From assembly GCA_902651635.1 (NCBI GenBank), contig CACRSC010000005.1:20532-84531 (forward strand): a stretch of 64,000 nt of DNA. Reading direction: 5' to 3'. The stretch comes from Mastigamoeba balamuthi (taxonomy: Eukaryota; Evosea; Mastigamoebida; Mastigamoebidae). A model generated the notes under the pieces. The model had not been told where the DNA came from and made no database searches. It saw nothing but the letters and a program-made list of their open reading frames with translations. Within the stretch, counting starts at the first letter, position 1; each line of letters starts with the position of its first letter. The position numbers and the translations under genes were made by a program. Below, piece by piece: positions 55,961 through 64,000 of this stretch.

Positions 55961-57310
55961 GTTTTAAGCATTAAATGGCTCTCTACTTGTCATATCCCTG
56001 CAAAGCAACCAAACGTCTTTGTGATACAATGATGCCCTTGTACATCTCCATCTGAGTGCTAAGCCGTTTGTTCTGTCACCTGAGATTCCTGACCTGAGCC
56101 TGAAGTGCCCTAACATGAACAGGTCTGGGCCAACTGGGTCGCCATCTGGGATGTTGGCTGGGCCAGTTTCACCTATTGCATGTGCATAGTGCACTTGTAG
56201 TTACCACGAATAGGCCAGGTGCCATCTTTGGCTTCCATCACTGCTATACCCACAGCTGTGCTGCTAGCAGATATCATGTACCAGCCACAGATGACATCAT
56301 TTTTCAAACATTGTTTGGGTTGCCTGCAAGCTGATGTCAACCAACCTGTCTGCACAAAGCACCCCCCAAGAAGGAAAAGCCTGAGGTATATCACCACGTT
56401 CCCTTCATCCCACTCGTTTCTCTCCCTTTCAATTAACACAATTATCTACTGGCACATGCTATGTGCTGGTGGTGCAATTCTATGTACCATCAGCACTGCC
56501 GGCACATTCATATATCACCAGCACATAGCTATATGCTGTCAGCACATAGTCTGTGCCACTGGCACATTGAAAAAGACATCAGTATAACTAGTCTAACTTG
56601 CTTTTCATTCAGTCCACTGCAGCAGCAAGCAGTACAGGCAAGCAACAACACCTGAGGCACACCAGCAGTACGAGGACACAGATGTGCTGGCCTCCATCAA
56701 TGTTATCTCCACCCTGACCAAGAACAGAGTCGTTCTGACCACAGAGGAGGCAGTTCAGGCAAGGACTGACTGTCTGGAGTTCATGTACTACACCACGCCA
56801 TTCTGGGACCCAATGGAGAACATTGTGCATAATGCAAGCCTGACACTGACTGCTATTCTGCTGATTGCAGCTGAGGTGCGTTGCCTCGGCCACCTAAGCA
56901 AGAGGGGGCGTGCTATGAACAGTCCCAAAGCCATGTTGAATTCTGTGAGGAGCATCAAGAAGACCAAGAAAGCCAAGCAGGATGCCAGCAAGGAAACGTC
57001 TTCTGTATCTGAGAACGAGGCTGAGAGCTCCAGCTTCAGCTCTGAGTCCATTGACAAGCTGGTGGGCAAGAAGGAGAAGAAGTGCATCAGGGACAACGAG
57101 GACCAGGAGGAGCATAAGGAGAAGACAACAGCATGCAAGAGGATGATGGAGGAAAGGGAAAGGAAGTACGTGCCTTCAGCTGTTCCAGCTCAGCATCACA
57201 TTCTATCTCGTTTGTCTTTGAAGATCCAGCAGTATCGTGCACCAGCCCCAGCAGTACAGCAGCACCAGCAGACCGTGAGATGCTTCGGGCCCCTGGGGCT
57301 CCAGCAAANG
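55961..57310. mobile_element. Second, internally deleted copy of the divergent two-gene element
   Basis: The minus part (55961-56430) repeats the DUF6589-like N-terminus: CGWYMISASSTAVGIAVMEA, KDGTWPIRGNYKC and GPANIPDGDPVGPD, then loses frame. The middle (56441-56570) is a B palindrome cluster. The plus part (56680-57300) repeats the partner gene's last exons. Everything that lies between 41.6 and 42.8 kb in copy 1 is missing here, and the break falls inside palindrome-rich sequence. Confidence 0.75.
56684..57310 (+). pseudogene. 3' part of the partner gene, copy 2
   Basis: Reads INVISTLTKNRVVLTTEEAV, TDCLEFMYYTTPFWDPMENI and LTLTAILLIAAEVRC, parallel to 43.0-43.15 kb, then a Lys/Ser/Glu-rich disordered tail (KKTKKAKQDASKETSSVSEN, KKEKKCIRDNEDQEEHKEKT) to the N at 57311. 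The 5' exons are missing. Confidence 0.55.
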
Positions 57311-57311
57311 A
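57311..57311. other. Single N joining island DNA to the TPR gene
   Basis: Composition and coding strand change at this base: AT-rich transposon copy 2 on the left, GC-rich TPR exon on the right. It is either a real insertion into TPR or a forced scaffold join. Confidence 0.8.
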
Positions 57312-60300
57312 CCCTCTGGCGCTCCTGCTCCAGCGCCTCCTTGGCCGCCCTCAGCTGCTCCTCCGCCAGCCTCAGCTGCATCCTCGCCCCCTGCGGCTCC
57401 TCCTCCGCCCGGGCCGGCACCTCTGCCGCAGCGGGCGCGGGAGCTGCAGCCGCGGGCTCAGCGGCAGCGGCAGAAGGCGAGGGCCTGTTGCCCGCGGCAG
57501 AGAGATCGGCCTCGAGGCGGGCGGCCCTGGCGGACGACTCCATCGCCTGGCGCTCGGCGCGGACGACGGCCTCGCGGGCAGACTCGAGCTTGCCGATGAG
57601 CTCGCGCTCGCGGGCGTCGGCGACGGCGCGCAGCTCCTCGGCCTCGCGCGACTTGGCCCGCGAGTGCTCGAGCGCAGACCGCAGCTCGTCCTGCAGCCGC
57701 GACATCGACTGCTCGGCCGCGCGCTGGCGCTCGGCCAGCTGGCTCGACAGCGCCTCGCTGGCCGCCGTCAGCCTGCGGTTCTCCTCTGCGAGCCGCGCGC
57801 TCATGGCGGCGCTGCGCGACTCGGACTCGCGCGTCGTGCGCAGCTGCTCCTCGAGGCCGCAGACGCGCGCCTTGTACGACGCCGCCGCCGAGCGCTCGTC
57901 CGTGGCCTCGGCAGCCCTGTTGCGCATCTCCGTCGTCGCGGCCTCGAGGCGCAGCTCGAGGTCCGCCAGCCGCTTGTGCGTCGCCAGCGCGTCGGCCTGC
58001 GCGCTCGCGTGCTCGGCCTCGAGCATCCGGCAGCGCGCGTCGTAGCCCTCGACGCGCGCCTTGAGCGTCGCGCACTCGACGCTGCGGTCGTGCAGCTCGC
58101 GCTGGGCGCGGTCGAGCGCCTCGCGCGCCCCCGCCTCGGCCGCCTGGTGCGTCTTGACGTACTCGCGGAAGTCCTTCTCGACGTCCTGCGCGCGCTGCTG
58201 CGACGACAGCGACGACGCGTCCGCGGGCCCGCAGGCGCGCAGGTGCTCGGCCTGCGCCTCGAGCTCGGCGACCTTGGCGCGCAGCCCGTCGCGCTCCTCG
58301 CTGATGCGCGCGGCCTGGTCCATGTCCTTCTTGTGCTGCGCCCGCAGGTCCTCGAGCGACTTGGTCACCATCTGCAGCACACCGCAGGGGCCGGGGAGCG
58401 TCAGCACCGGTTCGATACGTCATCATCGCAGTTGACGGTTGACAGCCCGAGAGCCAGACAATCTCGTGTGGACGATTGGGATTCCCACGCTGTCGATCAG
58501 CGTGTCCAGTAGAAAAGACCCGGTTGATCCGTGGGCCTCCACGCCGAGAGGACCATCACAACGCGGTTCCAGGATACACGGAAAATCTCGCAGAGTCCTG
58601 GAATCCCATATCCAGACATGCTGGCCATATCTGTGCGCCCAGGAAAGAGCCGCGTGTGTCGTGGCAGCCACGGCTCCGGGGAATTGCTTCGCTCGCGGGC
58701 AACACGGGGCTGTGGAGGGAGGGGCAGGTCGCACCTCGAGCAGCGCGTGCGACTTGGCGGGGTCGACCTGCTGCTTCTCGCGGGCCATCTCGCGCAGGGC
58801 GGCCAGCAGCTCGATGTTGCGCTGCTGTATCTCCATGACGTCGCTGAACTTGAGGAACTTGGCCGGGATGACGTCGCCCTCCTGCAGCGCCTGGGCCTGT
58901 GCCTGCGCCTGGGCCTGGGCCTCGGCGTCGCCGCTGGCGTCCTCGGAGCTGGCGGCCACCGCTGCGGCCGTCGCGCGCATCGTCGACATGAACTGCTCGT
59001 GGGGGCACGTGATCGACCCCGCGAGCGTCTGCTCCAGCAGGTGCTGCACCTGCGCCGAGAGGTCCGCGTTCGACTGCGTCAGCCTGCGCGCCTCGGCCGC
59101 GCGCCGGGCCAGCTGCGCCTCGAGCTCGTTGCAGACGCGCACAGAGTCCTCGAGCGAGCGCGTCAGGTTCGCGTGCGACTGGCGCAGCGCGTCGATCTCC
59201 GCGCGCTCCTCCTGCAGCATCGGCGCGCGCTGCTCCATGCCCTCGCAGACCTCGTCCAGCGCCTTCTGCAGCACGCGCCGCTGCGTGCGCTCGTCGTGCA
59301 GCGCGCGCGACATCTCCGCGTAGCGCTTCTCGGCGTCGAGCATCCACTGGTTCCACGCGCTGCCGCCGCCCTGCTTGATGCCCTCGAGCATCTCGGGCGT
59401 CAGGAACGGCTTGGGCGGCTCCTCCGTCACGGCCCCCGCCCGCTCGCGCAGGGCGCCCAGCTCGGCCTCGAGCCCCCGCGCGCGCTCCTCTGCCTCGTCC
59501 GCGCGCGAGGTCGCCAGGCGCTCGCTCTGCTCGAGCTCAGCGCAGCGCTGCAGGACGCGCTCCTCGGCGGCCCGGGCCCCGTCGAGCTTCGACTGCTGGC
59601 TCGCGAGCGACTCCTCGTGCAGGCGGCGCAGGCGCTCGTGCACCTCGAGCTCGCGCCTGTGCTCGGCCTGCGCGCGGGCGAGCTCCTCGCGGGCGGCAGA
59701 GGCATCCGACTGGAAGCGGGCGGCCATCTCGTGGGCCTGCCGCAGCGACTCGCGGGCGGCCGCCAGCTGCGTCTCGGCGCGCACGCGCTCGGCGCCCTCC
59801 TTCTCGAGCTGGCTGCTGAGCGCGGAGACCTGCTGCGTGAGGTCCTTGCGCAGCGCCGCGGCCTCCTTGGAGCGCTCCTCGAGCGTCTGCGTCGCCCACG
59901 CGCTCGACTCGCGCGCCGTCTTGGCCTCGTTCTCCAGCGCCACCACCTGCCGCAGCGCCGCGTCCCGCTCCGACTCGGCCTGCACCACCTGCGCCTGGAA
60001 CGACGCCCGCGCCAGCCGCAGCTCCGTGACCTCGGCGCTCAGCTGGTCCCTGTCGCCTGTAAGGGGGAAGAGGAAAAATCGTGATTGAGATTTTGGAATC
60101 TGGATGATCTAGATATTTATGAAATCGGGAACTCACTCTTGAGGCGCGAGACCTCCTCGATGCGGCGGGCGATCTCGGCCTCGTGGGACGAGACGAGGCC
60201 GGTGAGCCTCGCGCGCTCGCCCTCAAGCTCGCGCAGGGCCTTGCGGGCGGCCGCCGACTCCTCCTCCGCCTTCTTCTGCGCGTCCTCGGCCCTCTTCTGC

Positions 60301-60715
60301 GCCGCGCCTGCCGCGCGCGATCGCACAAATAGTTCGCCGGAATTGCGTCACACGGGTGATTCTGCCAATTTCGCGATCGCGCGCGAAAAAGAAGACGGGG
60401 GGCGGGGCTGCGCACTGGCCGACTCGAGCGAGGCGGTGGCAGCAACTGCGCTGTGCTGGAAGGCGTCGGACTCGGCCTGCACGCGCGCGAAGTCGCCCTC
60501 GAGCGCGTTGAGTTTGCGTTCTGCGCGGGGAGAAAAGATATTTTAGCTGAGATATCTATACATCGCTCCCCCTCTGTCGCCCTCTGTCTCCGAGCGAGAC
60601 CGAGGGGAGGCAGGGGGTGGAAAGGAGGTGGAGAGGGGGGACCTGTGGCGAAGAGCTTCTGCTGGAGAGCCTGGAGGTCCTCGGTCGGCTGCGGGCCCTC
60701 GGAAGTCTCCGCCAT
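57312..60715 (-). CDS. TPR: Nucleoprotein TPR/Mlp (nuclear basket), 3' end missing
   Basis: Exons 60715-60643, 60520-60416, 60307-60137, 60056-58735 and 58371-57312 join in phase into about 910 residues that run into the N at 57311. The protein is almost all coiled coil with the TPR/Mlp1/NUA landmarks: EGMEQRAPMLQEERAEIDAL, LTRSLEDSVRVCNELEAQLA and PAKFLKFSDVMEIQQRNIEL with LAALREMAREKQ. In animals and yeasts TPR (about 1900-2300 residues) forms the nuclear-basket filaments and takes part in mRNA export and spindle checkpoint control. Here less than half is present; the C-terminal acidic part should follow beyond 57311, but the sequence instead enters a transposon copy. Introns 2, 3 and 4 contain AT-rich GATATC/AGATATTT patches. 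The start follows GTGAAATATCGG (60745-60756). Confidence 0.8.
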
Positions 60716-61944
60716 TTTCGTTGGTTTTCTCTGTGGTGGCGGCGCGTGAAATATCGGCACAGATTTCTGTTGTTCACGGGCCGCACGGAGAGAACGCAGA
60801 ACGGTAGGCGGGGATCGCATACCGGCGGGAAAAGAGGTATTGCGGCCAGGCAATGCTGTTTCTCCTTATTTGCTCGCGGGGCTGGAGGACATTCTCTATT
60901 GGGCGAGTGAATATGCGTCCCACTTTGGTCCTGAGTGACTGGGAGGCGCGGTGCGGGCGCCCTGGCCACGGAATCCGCTCTGGGCGGTCCACGGGAGTGG
61001 GCTCGCGGGGGTGCGGTGGATTTCTCGCGGTAGTCCTGTGTTTGGGGGACCTTTTTCAACAGCCTGTGTTGCTCCGTTCTGTTGAGTTTCCGTGACCAGT
61101 GCAACGACGAAAACGAGCTACTGTCTCGTTCCTAGAAAATTCCCAACATGTATCGGCGGCCACGGCCGGGCCCTGGGCGGCGCCCAGCGGGCAGCCAGGC
61201 ACCCCCCGCGCCCGCGCGCCCCCGGGGCCTGCCCGCGCCCTCTCCTGCGCCATTCGTGGCGCGGCCCACCCACCAGGAAACTGAGAAAATTACACGAATA
61301 CTCGATATGTGTTTTTTCCCCATTGAAAGCGCCGGTGCCATGGGCTCTCCGCGAATCATCTCGCCATTTTTACGGGGCACAGAGAGAGGTGAACTGCCAC
61401 TCTGAACACCCACTCACCGGCAGAGCAACATCAAGAGGCTACTAGACAGTCCCCCAGCGCCCGCCGACCCTCGTGTCCGCTCGCACAGCAAAGCAGCAAA
61501 GAAAGAAGAGAAGAGCAACCGAAACCGACGACTCAGTGGGGCACAGCAAAGCACCAGAGCCTGTACACAGCACAAGGACCAAGAGGGAAAGCATTCACCC
61601 CGACACCGACCAGCCACCCCGCGCACGTGTGAATGCTCCCGGCGGCCCGCACACACGCACACTGATTTTTTTATATTTTAATTTCGCTGCCCGAGTATTT
61701 TTCGTCTGATTCGCACCAGCCCAGCAGCAAGCAGAAAAGAAAGAAAAAGAGAAAGCAGGAAGACCACCCACCCCACAACACACCCACAGCTCCCTCCCCC
61801 CTCTCATTCGGCCCACAGCCCTCCCAGCCCACGCGTGCCCCCCAGCCAAGCCAAGCCAAGGCCAGCCAGCGCCACCCCAGCCCGCGGAAAATATAAACCG
61901 CGACCACACCGACGACCACGACGACGGAGAGCAACAGCAGAGAC
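60716..61944. other. Divergent intergenic region between TPR and the ankyrin gene
   Basis: The upstream DNA of both genes. It contains GAAATATCGG (60748) near TPR and GGAAAATATAAACC (61886-61899) about 50 bp before the ankyrin start. A-rich polypurine runs (61490-61520, 61735-61770) lie in between. No additional gene is supported. Confidence 0.45.
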
Positions 61945-63382
61945 ATGACCACCATCGCCGTCTCCCCGGACAGCGTCTTCGAGGCCTCGATCCGTGCGCA
62001 CGTCCACCACGGGGGGCCCCTCGGGGGCTCCTCGCCCCAACCGCCACCGCCGCCCCCCTGCTATCTTGGTTCCTTCCCCGCACGTTCTCGTGTTCTTCCC
62101 GTTTTCTGCTTTTCTTCGCTGAATACCGAGTGTTTTTCGTCGTTGCCACGATATTTGTGATTTTTATTGCTGTGCGTCTGCTGGGGGAGGGCGCTCACGG
62201 GCCACGCGGATGCAGGGAGCAACCTCCGGAGAATGCGCATCGAGGACGACGAGGACAGCCCGTTCGGAATGCCCATCCCGCGCACGCGGCACCGTACGCA
62301 CGCATTCTTTTCAATTTGTGTTTCCCGCCCGCCCCCAGTCATTAGATCCGAGAATCTGGCAGTTAACGACGTCCCATTACGTGCCCTTCCTCTCTTTCAG
62401 GGTCCCGCTCGCCGCGCCGCTCGGACCGCGACGTCGATGCCCGCGGCAACACCGCGCTCATCCAGGCGGTCATGTCCGGTACGCGAAACACCCCGGAAAA
62501 TATCGTATCCCTCCTGTTGAGTCACAATTCTTCTTCTTTTCCCGCGCGGCACAGTGTTTCCGATATCTTTCCCCTGCGGTGCAATTCCGGCCAGTTTCTC
62601 TAAATCTTCGTCGCTGCCTGCGCTTTTTCCCGGCTCTCGCAGGAAGCAAAACCGCCGTCGAGCGCTGCCTGAACCACGGGGCCAGCATCGACGCGCAGAA
62701 CTACGACGGCCAGACGGCGCTCTACGCGGCGTGCGCCGCGGGCCACGACGACATTGCCGAGTCGCTGCTGCTGCGGCGCGCGGACCCCAACATCGCTGCC
62801 CTCGACGGCTCTGTGCCGCTGCACGCGGCCGCGGCCTCGGACGACGAGCGCCTCGTCGCGCTGCTCGTCGACCACGGCGCGTTCCCCAACGCCCGCGACG
62901 ACGAGGGCGACTCGCCGCTGCACTGGGCCGCGCGCGAGGGCTCGCGGCGGGCCGCTGCTCTGCTGCTGCGCCGGGGCGCAGACCCCGCGCTGACCAACGA
63001 GGACGGCGAGACGCCGCTCGACGTCGACCCCTCGGTGCTGCTCTTCGGCTCGGTGCCCTCGCCGACGCCCGCGCTGCTGGGCTCGCCGGGCGCCGCGCAG
63101 GTCTTCGCGGCCGTCGCACAGGGCGTCCCGTACTCGTCGTCGGCGCCCTGCATGATGCTCTCGTCGATGCTGCAGGAGTCGTCGCCCGTGCTCGCCCAGC
63201 AGCAGGCGCTGCAGGGCCAGCAGGGCCAGCAGCAGGACGAGCCCATGCAGGGCGTGCAGCAGACGCCCTCGACGCTGCAGCAGCAGTTCCGGTTTGCGGA
63301 GCCCTCGCCCGTGGCGCTGCTGCCGCAGAACCCGCAGCCGCCGCCGCCCTCGTCGCTCTCGCAGCGGCAGCCTATGCTATAG
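61945..63382 (+). CDS. Ankyrin-repeat protein, 4 exons
   Basis: Exons 61945-62068, 62216-62293, 62401-62478 and 62643-63382 give 339 residues. After a short N-terminus with a Pro run and an acidic/Arg linker (RRMRIEDDEDSPFG, then RSDRDVDARG), four to five ankyrin repeats follow: NTALIQAVMSGSKTAVERCL, DGQTALYAACAAGHDDIAES, DGSVPLHAAAASDDERLVAL, GDSPLHWAAREGSRRAAALL and DGETPLDV. The C-terminus (about 100 residues) is disordered, Gln/Pro/Ser-rich. Ankyrin repeats bind other proteins; the partner is unknown, though a Gln-rich tail would suit a transcription cofactor. All introns are GT-AG with agreeing phase, and each has AT-rich ATATC/GATATT patches. Confidence 0.85.
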
Positions 63383-64000
63383 AAAGCGCGACCGCTAGTA
63401 CCCCCCCTTTCCCAACGGCCCTCCTGCACAACCATCGCCGTCAATCGTGACGGGCCACCGAATTTGCACACAGCAACAAAATGTGAAAACATGACTACTT
63501 GTTTATTGCGGCTACCCACCGTCGTCGCCTGCGAGCTGGGGCTGGTGCAGCGCTGGGGGGATGGGTGTGGTGTTCCCCGCGGGTGCGTTCTGCGGCTGCT
63601 CGCACGGGACCGTCGTGCGGCCGGTGCCGTTGACAACACGATTTTGCTGTTTGTCGCTCCTCTTTTGGAGCGCATAACAGAACAGCGAGCGACAGCCGGC
63701 CTCTTGTCCCCCAGGGAAAGGGAAAGCAAAAGCAAAAACGCTTGTATTGCCTGGCGAGGTGCGTGTATGTGTGTGCACGGGAAGAAGCAGGGGCGCACCA
63801 CCCGCGTACAGCTCGCCCCGGGCGCTGGGCAGGGCAGCAGCAGTTGGGGGTGCGGGCTGCGAAAAAGGCGAGAAAAAAGGGACAGCAACGACCCCAACCA
63901 GCAGAGTCGCAGCCCCCGTCGTTCTGCGCCGCACCGCAGAAACGGGAAGACCACGTGGCCTCCTAGGGGACCGCCGAGGGCTCGGTGCTGCTGAGTCGGA
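63383..64000. other. 3' flank of the ankyrin gene, no gene seen
   Basis: No frame with domain character on either strand; probably untranslated and intergenic sequence up to the window edge. Confidence 0.4.

Larger units (their letters stand above)
36446..57310. mobile_element. 20-kb AT-richer transposon-rich island
   Basis: The region differs sharply from both flanks in base composition. It contains a chromovirus remnant, two copies of a divergent two-gene element, a second divergent gene cluster and a TIR-like gene. The left edge falls inside a P-loop NTPase gene and the right edge is an N in the TPR gene. No single pair of terminal repeats frames it, so it is better seen as a nest of elements than as one element; either edge may be an assembly joint. 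Confidence 0.5.

Noticed and set aside
36446-57310. The whole island considered as one integrated virus or Maverick-type element
   Set aside because: No terminal inverted repeats, capsid, packaging ATPase, protein-primed polymerase or retroviral-type integrase set was seen; contents look like several separate transposons.
58531-60084. A 517-codon plus-strand frame opposite TPR
   Set aside because: Leu/Arg/Ala-rich antisense of a coiled-coil exon; no start context or domain.
62722-63954. A 410-codon minus-strand frame opposite the ankyrin gene
   Set aside because: Ser/Ala-rich mirror of ankyrin codons; the plus strand carries the real repeats.

Overview
The window is nuclear DNA of a eukaryotic microbe. 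Genes are split by many short introns (29 to about 450 nt), there are no ribosome-binding sites or operons, and the products are eukaryotic: Rho and Rab GTPases, symplekin, nuclear-basket TPR, lysine-ketoglutarate reductase/saccharopine dehydrogenase, an SLC35F6-type carrier and a Ubc13-type E2. The Rac-like GTPase, the bifunctional lysine catabolic enzyme and several transposon classes would fit a free-living amoeboid protist, but I cannot name the organism and that placement is weak.

Two kinds of DNA alternate. GC-rich blocks (about 1-2.8, 6-12.7, 17-36.4 and 57.3-64 kb) carry the conserved genes, often head to head: LKR/SDH with SLC35F6, an RPA34-like gene with symplekin, TPR with an ankyrin gene. 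AT-richer blocks (2.8-5.9, 12.7-17 and 36.45-57.3 kb) carry transposons, transposase-like genes, an interferon-inducible ISG12-type gene, an orphan membrane protein and a TIR-like putative immune effector.

Layout: Rho GTPase (0.3-1.5); coiled-coil protein (2.2-2.8); TA-flanked inverted-repeat element (4.1-4.9); ISG12-like (5.6-5.9); E2-VWA fusion (6.0-7.2); Rab (8.2-9.4); deleted Ty3/gypsy element with both LTRs (10.3-12.7); transposase-like genes (12.8-15.2); five-TM membrane protein (15.7-17.0); LKR/SDH (17.2-21.3); SLC35F6 (21.6-23.5); first of three paralogous small genes (23.7-24.2); RPA34-like (24.9-25.8); symplekin (26.0-30.7); the other two small paralogues (31.2, 32.4); Sel1-repeat gene (34.1-35.5); broken P-loop NTPase copies (35.7-36.45); a 20-kb transposon-rich island (36.45-57.3); TPR (57.3-60.7, cut at an N); ankyrin gene (61.9-63.4).

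The most unusual signal is in the 20-kb island. Its introns and divergent intergenic regions are studded with short imperfect palindromes. Each group of neighbouring genes has its own type: A around TTATCGCCRGCGATAA, B around TATGCCRSYGGCATA, C around TGTCAC-N4-GTGACA. One B-type element, a divergent two-gene unit, is present twice, and the second copy is deleted between palindrome clusters. The GC-rich genes show a possible parallel: AT-rich palindromes (GATATC, AATTGAATT) in introns and just upstream of start codons. Splicing is also permissive, with four GC-AG introns supported by reading frame. Four isolated N bases mark assembly joins, at least two between duplicated ends, so some junctions may be artefacts.
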